Shown one piece after another: positions 11,090-22,319 of a stretch of 64,000 nt of DNA. The DNA is from Amyelois transitella. Taxonomy: Eukaryota; Arthropoda; Insecta; Lepidoptera; Pyralidae. The notes below the pieces were generated by a model that worked only from the letters and a program-made list of their open reading frames with translations, was not told the DNA's origin and did not search any database. The stretch covers positions 1,198,001 through 1,262,000 of the forward strand of contig NC_083526.1 of NCBI RefSeq assembly GCF_032362555.1. The letters run 5' to 3'. The stretch's first letter is position 1. Each line of letters opens with the position of its first letter. Position numbers and translations under genes: made by a program.

Positions 11090-11450
11090 CCCGTGCATGC
11101 TATATCCTAGGTCGAAATCTATTTGTGGTGAAAAAAACCGTGTTGTGGCTATGATGACACGAAAAGCCAACGCAGTGTTAAAAAAAAAAGTAAAAAAAAA
11201 AGACAAAAAAAATGTTCGCGCCAAAAATGCACGCGTACAGGTTTTGTGTTCCGCAATTGTCAAATTTAATTCTGACGTTCGCGCCTAAATTTGCATGCGT
11301 GTGTGTTAAACTCTTTCAGCCTAAATTAACAGCTGCGTGCCCGACTGGGACAGTACATAAATTGGAGATAGTTTCCACGTTTTAGTGATCGGCAAATGAA
11401 GTTAGCGTGTGCGAAATGTATTTTGCGGAAATTATGCAGACTGTAAGTAT
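11090..11450 (+). promoter_or_regulatory. possible promoter and first exon
   Basis: This patch stands out from its repeats by many CpGs (GTTCGCGCC, GCACGCGTAC, GTTCGCGCC). It ends in a clear splice donor, GCAGACT|gtaagtat, at 11449-11450. An ATG at 11396 opens a 15-codon frame into that donor (MKLACAKCILRKLCR). No matching downstream exon was identified, so it may be an untranslated first exon, an unrecognised gene or chance. Support is sequence composition plus the donor only. Confidence 0.25.
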
Positions 11451-11529
11451 ATAATTTTTTTTTATTTGATTAATAGAATTTTAGGCATTTAGGTTTAGAA
11501 ATTAAACTAATGTAGGTACATACTTTGAC

Positions 11530-11696
11530 GGCCTCTGTGGCGCAGCGGTAGTACGCTTGTCTGTGACACCGGAGGTCCCGGGTTCGAATCCCGGCCAGGG
11601 CATGATGAGAAAAGAACTTTTTCTGATTGGCCTGGGTCTTGGATGTTTATCTATATAAGTATTTGTTATAAAATATAGTATTGTTCATATTTTATA
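11530..11696 (+). mobile_element. SINE-B copy, 3'-truncated
   Basis: It has a full tRNA-like head with perfect A and B boxes and stops after ATATAGTATTGTTCA. Confidence 0.7.
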
Positions 11697-11702
11697 ACAA
11701 AT

Positions 11703-11792
11703 ACAGCTCAACGTGGCCTTTCAGTCTTTTCAAGACTGTTGGCTCTGTCTACCCCGCAAGAGATAAAGACGTGATTATATGTATGTATGTAC
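11703..11792 (+). mobile_element. SINE-A tail fragment
   Basis: It covers CAGCTCAACGTGGCCTTTCA to GTATGTATGTAC. Confidence 0.55.
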
Positions 11793-11944
11793 ACTCTGAA
11801 AGAGTCGTTAGTAAGAATAATTTGAACGCTTTTTTATTCAAGTAAGAGTGGTCGACTGTGTTATTTCCACTACTTCAAATACACAACTTCGTCTCTTTCC
11901 CATGGTTGTCGAATAGGCGACTAAGGGAATAGCCACATTGTTAA

Positions 11945-12110
11945 TTTACCTGACCATGTTTTCCCTCACCGTTAGAGCATCGGTTAGTATTCAAACTAAT
12001 GCACAAAACTTCGAAAATAGTCACTGGTACATGGCCGAGGTGGGATTCGAACCTGCTCCTTTCTGCGCATCACGCATTTTAACCTTTACGATTCGAGCAC
12101 CACAGACACT
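11945..12110 (-). mobile_element. SINE-C fragment
   Basis: It shares the blocks CCCTCACCGTTAGAGCATCGG and ggccgaggtgggattcgaac with copies at 19.3, 36.3 and 38.3 kb. The reverse complement carries a B-box-like GGTTCGAATCC. Confidence 0.55.
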
Positions 12111-12208
12111 CTTACTGCAAACGTCATACAAGAAATATAAACTAACGTATTACAAAATACAAGGAATCATTTCTAATAATAAATTGGTAAATACAGTTAA
12201 ATATATAC

Positions 12209-12440
12209 AGGACAAATTACACATACCTACCTATTGAGTTAGCCTCGAAGTAAGTTCGAGACTTGTGTTACGAGCTACTAACTCAACGTTACTATATTTT
12301 ATAATAAATACTTATATAGATAAAAATCCAAGACCAAGGCCAATCAGAAAAAGTTCTTTTCTCATCATGCCCTGGCCGGGATTCGAACCCGGGACCTCCG
12401 GTGTCACAGACGAGCGCACTACCGCTGCGCCACAGAGGCC
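12209..12440 (-). mobile_element. SINE-B copy, full length
   Basis: The head (complement of GCCTCTGTGGCGCAGCGG) is at the right end and the tail (acaaattacac) on the left. It is nearly identical to the copy at 7249. Confidence 0.75.
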
Positions 12441-12831
12441 GTCAACGTCTAAGAAGCAACAATTTTACATTTTCATTCACAGTGTCTTAAGAACCCTTCC
12501 CTTGCAAACATTATGCTAAGCACCCATTTTTTGGAACATTAACCTGCTGTTAATACCATATTTTAGCCGCTAGAGGGCGCCGAGCCGTATCCAAATGTAG
12601 GTTGTAATACCTTTGAGGGTGAATATGGACTCTTTGGAGCAAAATAATAGGAATTCCATGTTGAAAGAGCACATTTAAATACTTACATCAAGTCTTTAAC
12701 CTTTACGGGATAGATGAGGTCAAATATCACAAGACTCTGGGCGTTTATGGCAGTTAGAGACATAAATAGTGACAGTTGACCCGTCGCCAAAAAGAAGAAT
12801 TTGTTACCGTGAATATCAGCTTAGTGCCGCG

Positions 12832-13076
12832 TGGTTCCCGGCACCAGTACAAAAAATAATCGGACCACGCCATCTCTTTCCTATGGATTTCGTAAATGGT
12901 GACTAAGGGATAGGCTTACAAACTTAAGATTCTTTTTTTAGGCGATGGGCTAGCAACCTGTCACTATTTGAATCTCAATGCCAAATAGCTGAGCGTGGCC
13001 TATCAGTCTTTTCAAGACTGTTGGCTCTGTCTGCCTCACAAGGGATATAGACGTGACCATATGTATGTATGTATAT
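12832..13076 (+). mobile_element. SINE-A copy, full length
   Basis: It runs from GTGCCGCGTGGTTCCCGGCA to CATATGTATGTATGTAT, with all family blocks in order. It is a good reference copy. Confidence 0.75.
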
Positions 13077-13351
13077 AATATCAGCTTAGTTATTCTGGTT
13101 ATAATGGTAGTAATTAATATACATTAAAAAGTTAGTCATAATACCTACCACAGATAATAAAATTTTATTAATTCTAAATGTCACAACTGTCCATTATAAT
13201 TAAATTAAAACGATACCTTAATTTCCTTAAACAATAATACTGTCTCTAACGTGTTTAAATTACAAAATTATCTTGCATAATTCTCTTTTGTCCATGGAAA
13301 ATCGATTTAATCAAATCAAATTCGCTTATTTAAACGTTCAATATTTAATCG

Positions 13352-13571
13352 GCACCAATAAAAAAAAAATAGGACCACTCCATCTCTTTCCCATGGATGT
13401 CGTAAAAGGCGAGGGATGGGCTTATAAACTTGGGATTGTTATTCTAGCTGTCACTTTATATTAATCTTAATTCTATCAGTGCAGCTGAACGTGGCATATC
13501 AGTATTTTCAAGACTGTTGGCTCTGGCTACCCCGCAAGGGATATAGATGTGATTATACGTATGTATGTATT
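13352..13571 (+). mobile_element. SINE-A copy, small internal deletions
   Basis: It runs from GGCACCAATAAAAAA to GTATGTATGTAT and lacks part of the ACTAAGGGATAGGC block. Confidence 0.65.
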
Positions 13572-13644
13572 AAGTACGAGTATTTGCAAGAATTCTCGTT
13601 GGAATGTAAACAAATAACGATTAATGTGACTTCTGACTAGTAAA

Positions 13645-13790
13645 CTTGGGATTGTTCTTTTAGGCGATGGGCTAGCAACCTGTCACTATTTGAATCTCAA
13701 TTCCATCATTGAACGTGGCCTTTCAGTAATTGCGAGTCAGTTGGCTCTGTCTACAACGCAAGGAATGTAAACGTGTTTATAATAAAAGTA
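13645..13790 (+). mobile_element. SINE-A 3' half, degenerate
   Basis: The block AACTTGGGATTGTTCTTTTA leads into GGCGATGGGCTAGCAACCTG; the tail region is decayed. Confidence 0.45.
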
Positions 13791-13799
13791 TGTAACTTT

Positions 13800-14300
13800 G
13801 AATGTTTCTAAACATTTTAAGGTATTAATAAATTCTATACTACACATTGTCTGTTTGATTTTTTTTTAAAGCCGTAAGGTATTCGTATGAGAAGCGTCGA
13901 TATCGCTTTCCGTTGCAAATTCAATTTGTGTCCATCACTAGTAATGGCCAATGCTGCTCGTAAGTTTACATCGATGTTACGTTACTCGAGGGTAAATAAA
14001 GTATCGATATATTTTTCGATGAACTATGGTTGTTTGACGTCGACTTATAATTGTTGAGCGGTGTTTGAAATGTTAAGGTTGCCTTATACTATTATAATGC
14101 ACAGCGATGCTCAGGTTCAAATGATATTTTGATGAAATGAGTTCTGAGTTTTACATTACTTTGGTTACTAACTGATTACGGTGAGCGAAAACATAGTGAT
14201 GAAACCTTACATTTAAGCAAATGAATGCCAGTCATGAGCCATGAGTAGATCAAGTAAAACCTTAGGTACGTATCAAATTTATTCTGATAAATAAAAATCT
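13800..14300. other. interval with no gene seen
   Basis: There is no coding signal. Several ATCGAT motifs occur (about 13969, 14004), one of them as GTATCGATATA, like a DREF-type site. This is a weak clue only. Confidence 0.3.
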
Positions 14301-14302
14301 CA

Positions 14303-14552
14303 ATGGCGATTAGCTAGCAACCTGTCACTATTTGAATCTCAATTCTATCATTAAGCCATACAGCTGAACGTGGCCTTTCAGTCTTTGAAAGACTGTTGGC
14401 TCGGTCTACCCAGTAAGAGATAAAGCGTATCTATGTTCTTATGTAAATACATACATATAATCACGTCTATATCCCTTGCGGGGTAGACAGAGCCGACAGT
14501 CTTGAAAATACTAATAGGCTACGTTCAGCTGTTTGGCTTAATGGTACAAATG
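14303..14552. mobile_element. two SINE-A fragments, tail to tail
   Basis: The + fragment (14303-14445) and the - fragment (14450-14552) meet at an ATGTAAATACATACATA junction. Confidence 0.55.
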
Positions 14553-14969
14553 TAACTTATGTAAATATTTCTGATTAACTATTAAAACTATCGATATATG
14601 AAACAATCGACACTTGCCATCACTACTCTTCACGTTTTGGTGAGCAATTTTAATGGACTGACGACAGAACGGGTGTTAAAGGCCCACCCTATGTCGTGTG
14701 GTCGGAGATGCATTTAGAAAAATGTTTGTTTATACACACACACAAATCCATTATATAATCACGTCTATTCTATATCCCTTGGGTAGACAGAGCAAACAGC
14801 CTTTAAAGAGTGAAAAACGTTTAGCTGTTTGATTTAATGATAGAATTGAAATTCAAATAGTGACAGATTGCGAGCACGTCATCTACAAGAGGAATTACAA
14901 TTTACAGCCTATCCTTACTAGCCATTTACGACATCCATGGAAATCTATCTCACAAATCCATAAACATAT

Positions 14970-15240
14970 AAATTACGTCACTATAAGTATAAATTATGGG
15001 GAACTCTGAGTCAAAGCTATATTTTTTTGCGTAGATATTTAGGGTTCGTTACCAAAAATGTAAAAAATGGAACCCTATTACAGAGCCTCCCCTGTCTGTC
15101 TGTCCGTCCGTCTGTCACGAGGCTGTATCACATAAACCGTGATAGCTAGAAAGCTTTTAACAAATTATGAATTTCCGTTGCCGATAAAACAACAAACTAA
15201 AAATAAAAAGTTTTAAATTAGATTTTTTATATTCCATAAA
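14970..15240. repeat. unclassified dispersed repeat
   Basis: It contains GGGTTCGTTACCAAAAATG, GGAACCCTATTACAGAG and a (CTGTCTGTCCGTC) tract, a combination I recall from other insect genomes. Only one copy was seen here. Confidence 0.35.
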
Positions 15241-15395
15241 AGGTGTACCTATTCTCTTAGTCGCCTTCTTCGACAGCCATAGGAAGGAGATGGAGTAGTC
15301 GACTGTCATACTTAACTGGTCCTATCTTAAATTGTCGCGAACCACAGGCCAAAAATGTGATAAGTATGTTTTTATTTTTATTTTTTTGTTTTTTT

Positions 15396-15590
15396 GGACA
15401 AATTACACTGATTGAGTTAGCCTCGAAGTAAGTTATATTTTATTTTATAAATACTTATAGATATAGATAAACATCCAAGGCCCAGGCCAATCAGAGAAAG
15501 TTCGTTTCTCATCATGCCCTGGCCGGGATTCGAACCCGGGACCCCCGGTGTCACAGACAAGCGTACTACTGCTGCGCCACACAGGCCGCC
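15396..15590 (-). mobile_element. SINE-B copy
   Basis: The tail acaaattacactgattgag is on the left and the head complement gccacacaggccgcc on the right. The B box is perfect; a gap removes some of the TTACTTCGAGGC block. Confidence 0.7.
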
Positions 15591-15869
15591 AAATGTATGT
15601 AAGTTAACGTTGTAAAAATTTTTAAACAGCGTCTGAAATTTTAAACTACATGCCAAGTTTTACACAGAAAATTATACCTAGTTTAAATAACAGTCGTTAG
15701 AAGTAACATAAAAGAGCATTTTAAATTATAGTCCCGAGGTAGCGAGTCAGTTATTACACATCTCATTATAACCTTGCTTTTGTAAAAGTACTTTAGTACC
15801 TACTATTTAAGCTTCATGAGAGCGGCCATTTAAATTTTTCAACGTTTCAAACTTTTATTTTTGTCTTTT

Positions 15870-16338
15870 TTCTTTTCAAGGCTCTACCTACCCCGTAAGT
15901 GACTTAACGATGGAATTAGGATTCAAATAGTAAGAGATTACTAGCCCATAGCCTACAAGAAGAATCTGAACTTTATAAGCTTTTCCCTTAGTCGTCTTTT
16001 ACGATAACCACGGGAAAGATAAGGAGTGGTCTTATTCTACATTTCCGGGAACCACACGGCATACATAAAACAAACTTAAGTACATACATACATACTTACA
16101 TATAATCACGTCTATATCCCTTGCGGGGTAGACAGAGCCAACAGTCTTGAAAATACTGTTAGGCCACGTTCAGCTGTTTGGCTTTATGACAGGTTGCTAG
16201 CCCATCGCCTAAAAGAACAATCCCAAGTTTATAAGCCTATCCCTTAGTCGCCTTTTACGACATCCATGGGATGATGATGACGAGATGGAGTGGTCCTATT
16301 CTTTTTTTTTTATTTGTGCCGGGAACCACACGGCACAA
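15870..16338 (-). mobile_element. two consecutive SINE-A copies
   Basis: The copies at 15870-16063 (diverged) and 16080-16338 (near consensus, ending gtgccgggaaccacacggc) lie in the same orientation. The (CATA)n tail of the second abuts the head of the first. Confidence 0.65.
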
Positions 16339-16644
16339 ACTTAACTACAAAGTTTATATTTGCGAAATACATAACTATCCCTTGGGCGGTCGGGTACAGA
16401 GTGCAGTAACGCTGTGTGTCTGTATGTGTCATCCAATTCCAACGTCAATAAACAAACGTAAAGGGAAAATAGTTCATGAATCATACGTCAATATCAGATA
16501 TTGCTTTCGTGAGGATACCATTAATCTTAATAATACGATTTAAATAATATAATGCTTTTGCCGTCTGATTCATGGATTCCGTATCTATTAGTAGATTTAA
16601 TATATGTACTTGTACTATAGATTCCGCAAATTGTACATTTGACA

Positions 16645-16873
16645 GCCTCTGTGGCGCAGCGGTAGTACGCTTGTCTGTGACACCGGAGGTCCCGGGTTCG
16701 AATCCCGGCCAGAGCATGATGAGAAAACAACTTTTTCTGATTGGCTTGGTTCTTGGATGTTTATCTATATAAGTATTTGTTATAAAATATAGTATTGTTG
16801 AGTTAGTATCTCGCAACACAACTCTCGAACTTACATCGAGGCTAACTCAATCTGTGTAATTTGTCCCGTATAA
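16645..16873 (+). mobile_element. SINE-B copy, full length
   Basis: It runs from AGCCTCTGTGGCGCAGCGG to TTTGTCCCGTATAA. A and B boxes are perfect. Confidence 0.75.
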
Positions 16874-17124
16874 TTTTATCGCAATTTGTATCAAATATCT
16901 AATTTCATATTGCTTGAGGCGATGTCTTCAGCAGGTAACGGCTCGGTATCAAAATAAATTGAAACAAAAAACAAATTAGCTTCTGTCAATCCCAACGGCG
17001 AAAGTATTTCGGGAATGTAATAATGCGGTTAAAAAAAAAATATATAACATGATTTATTATTTTTACATCGTCAGTAAAAATCGAGTAAACGTTAAATATA
17101 ATTGACTTACTTATCCATTCTACA

Positions 17125-17306
17125 TATATACATATCATCGCGTCTATATCCCTTACGGGGTAGACAGAGCCAACAGTCTTGAAAAGACTGAAAGGCCACG
17201 TTCAGCTGTTTGGTTTTTGATAGAATTGAGATTCAAATAGTGAACGTGGCCTATCAGTCTTTTCAAGACTATTGGCTCTGTCTACCCCGCAAGGGATATG
17301 TATGTG
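17125..17306. mobile_element. SINE-A fragments, inverted pair
   Basis: The - fragment 17125-17244 is followed by the + fragment 17243-17306. They share AAAAGACTGA/TCAGTCTTTT blocks that would pair as a stem. Confidence 0.5.
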
Positions 17307-18154
17307 TTAATTCAGATTACGATAGTGACAAGTTTCTAGCAATGAGGACAAACATACATAACATATAATCACATCTTCATCCCTTACTCAGTTACTAAAT
17401 TCATTTTGCTAAAAAAATATATGCTATGTCAGACATTTTTCTAACAATGGCCATGCTAATAATGTCCAAGGGAACCTCATATATAGTTTACCTGTCTCGT
17501 TCTAATCCCCCGTGTAATTCACCTGTCCCTGTCTCACCCAATCGGTGTCCAGTGCTATTGAAAATATCTTTCTTTTCAATAAAATTTATATGCAATACGA
17601 CCAAGTTGGAAGATGTGAGCGGATCTTTCGATAGCATATACATGTCACGTCATTATCTCTTGCTGATTGTACAGAGCCAATGATCACAATGCTCGAAGCC
17701 TACGCTAGACCTAATGATAGATTTTAAATTCAGAGGTGGCACAAAAAGAATTTCTTATTTATAATCTTTTGAGTTCATATAGCTGACCATTCGATCTTTT
17801 CAAGACTGTTGGCTCTGTCTACCCTGCAAGGGATATAGACGTGACCATATGTATGTATGAGTTCATTAACGTTTAACAGAACAATTCAGTGTAATATTAT
17901 AATTATTTATGCCGATTTTTTTTATTGTTGCCGGTTGACTGGAAGGGATTTCTTCATGGGATAAGTCCGCCATTGCAAGTGATTTCTTTCTTTTTTTAAC
18001 TATGCACAATTTCTTGTAACTGTGTAAATTTCTTCTGTGCAATAAAGATACTACAAACAAACAAACAAACTTATTAAGTACCTATATCATACTTCAAACA
18101 AGGCCACAAAGGCAAGGTAGGAAGAGAAGAATAGAAAAACATCTGTCCATAAAA

Positions 18155-18197
18155 AAATTGGAATGAAAAAAAAAAATATTTTTTTTCATTCCAATTT
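18155..18197. repeat. short A/T-rich hairpin
   Basis: AAATTGGAATGAAAAAAAA is mirrored by TTTTTTTTCATTCCAATTT a few bases on. Confidence 0.6.
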
Positions 18198-18414
18198 CTT
18201 TTTTTTTACAAACCCGCTAACCGCTTGTACCTCATACCACAGAATAACTCTTATTTGGGAACCTCTTTTCAAAGAATTTAATCTTGAACCCATTGTCCGT
18301 TTTGAATGGCCCTTTTGAAATATTAGTCAAGATAAGTATGAAAAGGCCTTGGTCCTCGGTCACCGATCAGACCTAGGTTTTAGGACTTAGTGTCAAGTGG
18401 AGACTCTTTTTCAG

Positions 18415-18598
18415 TCTATACATACATATTATCTTGTCTCTATCCTTTGCGGGGTAGACAGAGCCAACAGTCTTGAAAAGACTGGTAGGCCACGTTCAGC
18501 TGTTTGGCTTAATGATATAATTGAGATTCAAATAACAAACAGGTAGCTAGCCCATCGCCTAAAAGAAGAATCCCAAGTTTATAAACCTATTCCTTAAT
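18415..18598 (-). mobile_element. SINE-A copy, head-truncated
   Basis: The tail catacatattatcttgtctc is on the left and the copy stops after the aagtttataaacctattcct block. Confidence 0.55.
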
Positions 18599-18836
18599 TT
18601 TTTAAATCTTCCCCTATTTTTAAATACCCGCCGTGTCCACGCCAAAAATATACCTAATTTTACTTAGAAAGTAAGTTAGTAAACGTTACTCAAAAACAAT
18701 GGAGTGCCGTGACGAAACTTAAATTAACTTGGCCAAGTAACACACAACAGATGTAGGCTGAACTTTTAATCTTGAAGAATTCTCAAGTTTGTTGTGAAAA
18801 CATTAATTGAATTGAAGAGTGTACTTAAAATAATAT

Positions 18837-19106
18837 ACATACACATACATATGGTCACGTCTATATCCCTTGCGGGGTAAACAGAGCCAACAGTCTTGAA
18901 AAGACTGAGTGGTCACGTTCAGCTATTTGGCTTAATGATAGAATTGAGATTCAAATAGTGACAGGTTGCTAGCCCACCGCCTTAAAAAGAATACCAAGTT
19001 TGTAAGCCTATCCCTTAGTCGCCTTTTACGACATCCATGGGCAAGAGATGGAGTGGTAGGACCACTCCATCTTCTTTTTTATATTGGTGCCAGGATCCAC
19101 ACGGCA
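18837..19106 (-). mobile_element. SINE-A copy, near full length
   Basis: The tail (CATA)n-tggtcacg is at left and the head gtgccaggatccacacggc at right. A short duplicated ggagtggt/aggaccactcc palindrome sits near 19050-19065. Confidence 0.65.
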
Positions 19107-19134
19107 CAAAATAAATATTTTTGTTATTATGTGT

Positions 19135-19500
19135 CTTCTTCCTCCTGGCTTTAGTCCCGGTTGCATCCTCACCACTCTGGGGAGGAGCCTTCGACCATGG
19201 ATCCTGGATTGGCTGAGTCTGGTTTTTACACGAAGCGACTCCCGTCTGACCTCCGCAACCTTTGCAGGAGAACCTAACCCGTATTGGACCGAACATGCTT
19301 ACACATCGAGTTGCTTGAATGTGCAGGTTTCCTCACGATGTTTTCCCTCACCGTAAAATCATCGGTTAGTTATCAAACTAATGTAGGTACATAATTTCGA
19401 AAATAGACATTGGTACATGGCCGAGGTGGGATTTGAACCTGTGCCTTTCTGCGCATCACGCATTCTAACCGGACACTTTACGGCTTCGACCATCGACGCT
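19135..19500 (-). mobile_element. SINE-C copy, long
   Basis: It contains cctcaccactctgg, cacgaagcgactcccgtctg, cgatgttttccctcaccgta and ggccgaggtgggatttgaac in order. The same order, reversed, appears at 36308-36615. Confidence 0.6.
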
Positions 19501-19645
19501 CTTCATCCAAAGACTTATACTTGTATTTCTTAAATTGACGAAGAAGAATCTGTAGTCTGCTTCTAACCACGATTCTGGATTGGATAAGTCAAGTTTTTTC
19601 ATGAAACGACTCCCGTCTGGCCTCTGCAACCTTTTCAGAAGAACT

Positions 19646-19800
19646 AAACCCAAAATAATAAGCTCATGAAGAAGTTTATCGTTACCCTGCGCATTTAGTC
19701 AACTGGATGTGGTATCGTATTGGATCGTGGTTACCACATCCAGTTGACTGAATGCGCAGGGTAACGATAAACTTCTTCATGAGCTTATTATTTTGGGTTT
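19646..19800. repeat. long hairpin, 69-bp arms
   Basis: The arms 19646-19714 and 19732-19800 are reverse complements with one mismatch (ATTTAG against ATTCAG) around a 17-base spacer. Part of each arm (CACATCCAGTTGACTGAATG) belongs to SINE-C. It is a recent inverted duplication or fold-back product and would form a stable dsRNA stem if transcribed. Confidence 0.85.
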
Positions 19801-20758
19801 TGATCAGCCCTCGTTATTGAAGATTCATCTTGTAATGGCCGGATAATATGAGTAGATGTGAATGCTTTACTTTGCCTGTCTCGGGACTTTTAGAGACCAA
19901 ACTTAAAAAACACTAAATTCATTATTGTAAACCTTTCAAACACTCATACTTATTTGTGAATACTTAAAAATTAAAAACACCCAAACACATATTTATCATT
20001 GAAAGTCGATAAAACATACATTTTAGAAAAAAATATTACAGCACAAACAACTTGTTTGGATTCCCGCCAAAAAGCCAATGAAAAAGTCGCAGGCTTTCTT
20101 TTTAAACAAAATTGCGTCAATAAAAACTCTTTTCTTTTTAAAAAAAGAATACGCACAGATTATATATTCAAATCATCATCCCTTTCAGGCAATGGTATTC
20201 TTTCGGCAAACGGTCCAAACCCAGTTTTAATGTTATAATGACTCTTTATTAACAATTTAATCAGTCTGAGAACACGAAACGGAAATTAAACCTTCTGTAT
20301 TTCGAAATAAAGTTGGAAACAACATGGCGCCGACTCGGAAAGAGTGCCACTGTATTTTTGTGGGTCATCGACTCAATGAATGTCATTTAGTTAGTCGTAT
20401 TCCTCGTTTCTTAGTCTTTAATTACATTTGAGAAATGTAATTAAAGATTTTCGAAAGCTATTTGCGAAAATCTGATTGTGATTGTGCTACAATGGTTTCG
20501 ACTTGTAAAATCGTTCACTTTTGGTCCATTATAATCTTAGATCTTATCTTGCTGCAGTCTTTGCGTTCAAAATTTGTTTAATTTTGAAATCCATGTTTCT
20601 TTTTCCCAGACCAGCCTTTTCTTCAAAAACGTCAACTTCGCAATTGTCCAAACTTAGAAAATGTGAACGAAAGAATACGTTATTATGATGAAGACCTTAA
20701 TATAAAATTAATACTTAATATTAAAAGATTTTGTAGTAATTTATCTCCTTGTCTCCAG
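19801..20758. other. interval before the first receptor exon; no gene seen
   Basis: There are only short chance frames. The last 30 bp form the polypyrimidine tract and acceptor (ttatctccttgtctccag) of the receptor exon at 20759. No exon for TM4 or extracellular loop 2 was recognised. Confidence 0.5.
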
Positions 20759-20908
20759 GTGTCAGACGACATTGGCTACGTGGTCTACTCAGCTCTGGGC
20801 AGCTTCTACATACCTTCCTGCATCATGGTGTTCGTGTACATTAGGATATACTTCGCTGCTAAAGCCAGGGCGAGGAGGGGAATCAGAAAGAATCCAAGGC
20901 CCAGGCCT
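20759..20908 (+). CDS. Octalpha2R: alpha2-adrenergic-like octopamine receptor, TM5 exon (partial gene)
   Basis: This phase-0 exon of 50 codons lies between acceptor gtctccag and donor gtgagtat. It begins VSDDIGYVVYSALGSFYIPS and continues through a TM5 helix (CIMVFVYIRIYFAAKARAR) into basic loop 3. The pattern SxxGSFxxPxxIMxxVYxRIYxxAK is that of alpha2-adrenergic receptors and the insect octopamine receptors related to them; tyramine receptors differ at several of these sites (recalled). The product is a Gi-type, seven-helix plasma membrane receptor for octopamine. TM1-TM4 exons were not found in the window, so the gene is 5'-incomplete here. Confidence 0.8.
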
Positions 20909-20928
20909 GTGAGTATAATATTACTGCA

Positions 20929-21185
20929 CACAAACATATGGTCACGTCTATATCCCTTGCGGGGTAGACAGGGTCAACAATCTTGAAAAGACTGAATGGC
21001 CACGTTCAGCTATTTAGCTTAATGATAGAATTGAGACTCAAATAGTGACAGGTTGCTAACCCACCGCCTAAAAGAGAATCCCAAGTTTGTAAGCCTATCC
21101 CTCAGTCGCCTTTTACGACATCCATGGGAAAGAGACGGAGCGGTCCTATTCTCTTTTGTATTGGTGCCGGGAACCACACGGCACA
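20929..21185 (-). mobile_element. SINE-A copy in receptor intron
   Basis: It is full length, starting only about 20 bp after the donor of the TM5 exon. The head gtgccgggaaccacacggc is at the right. Confidence 0.7.
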
Positions 21186-21429
21186 TATTACTACATATCA
21201 ATTAAATTAATCCTGTAGTACCTAGGTGACCTAGCGGTGCTGGCTGGAAAGCAACAACAAAACTAGCCATTGCTGAGGATCGAACCTGGGTACTCTGACG
21301 TGAAAAACAATGGCTCTGATCTAATAACCACCATATATGAAAAAATCAATCTCGAATTAATATATGGGAAAAGCACTTTTCCAGACAGGGGGTTGCTAGA
21401 CTACGACAATTTATATTGACCACTTAAGA

Positions 21430-21660
21430 AAATCACATACATACTTACATATATTCACGTCTATATCCCTTGCGGAGTAGACAAAGCCAACAGTCTTGAA
21501 CACACTGACAGGCCACGTTCAGCCGTTCGGCTTTATAGATAGAATTGAGATTCAAGTAGTGACAGGTTGCTAGCCCATCGCCTAAAAGAAGAATCTCAAG
21601 TTTACAAGCTTATCACGACATCCATGAGAAAGAGACGGAGTGGTCCTATTCTTTCTTCTT
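21430..21660 (-). mobile_element. SINE-A copy, head-truncated
   Basis: It ends about 25 bp before the acceptor of the receptor exon at 21688 and lacks the last head block. Confidence 0.6.
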
Positions 21661-21687
21661 TAATGTAAAACCTCTCCTCTGTTCTAG

Positions 21688-21782
21688 AATGAACAACAAA
21701 CGAGTTTCAGTAATCCGAAAGGGACTCGACCTATGCCGGTCACCCATCCCATGCCGGCAGGTCACCTCACTAATAATAACGG
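21688..21782 (+). CDS. Octalpha2R: octopamine receptor, loop-3 exon
   Basis: This 95-bp exon lies between acceptor ctctgttctag and donor gtaagtca. It enters in phase 0 from the TM5 exon and reads NEQQTSFSNPKGTRPMPVTH, then PMPAGHLTNNN plus two bases. The following exon at 23189 supplies the third base (GG|G, glycine). This exon is what makes the phases of the flanking exons agree. It encodes part of the unstructured third intracellular loop and is too short to show up as a long ORF. Confidence 0.75.
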
Positions 21783-22069
21783 GTAAGTCAGTCAAAAAAA
21801 CCTTTCCTTATCAGTCCGCATAATTTGACCATACATACACATACATAAAATCACGCCTCTTTCCCTTTCTTTTTGTTCTTTTCTCTTTCTTTCTTCTTTA
21901 ATTTGACCACGTGTTCGTAATTTTTTTTTTTTCGTAATCGGTGCCGGGAACCACACGGCTGAGATGTTTGTAATTTTTTTTTAACAAACATAGGTTTGCT
22001 TTTTTTTCGAAATTATCACTCATAGAGCTGTTAACACATAAGACTACAAGCATGCATACAATTTGCAAA

Positions 22070-22319
22070 CATACATACATACATTTAATCACGTCTCGTC
22101 CCTTGTGGGGTAAACAGAGCCAACAGTCTTGAAAAGACTGATAGGCCACGACCAGCTGTTTGGCTTAATGATAGAATTGAGATTCAAATAATTAATAGAT
22201 TGCTAAAAGAAGAATTTCAAGTTTATAGCCCCTCCCTTAGTCACATTTAACGACGTCCATGGGAAAGAGATGGAGTGGACCTATTCTTTTTTCTATTGGT
22301 ACCGGGAACCACACGGCAC
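22070..22319 (-). mobile_element. SINE-A copy in receptor intron
   Basis: The catacatacatttaatcacg tail is at left and the head ggtaccgggaaccacacggc at right. A separate head scrap (gtgccgggaaccacacggc) lies at 21941-21959. Confidence 0.65.

Noticed and set aside
17426..17683. 85-codon + ORF with a hydrophobic start
   Set aside because: Considered as a possible missing receptor exon; no transmembrane motif, DRY or splice sites matched.
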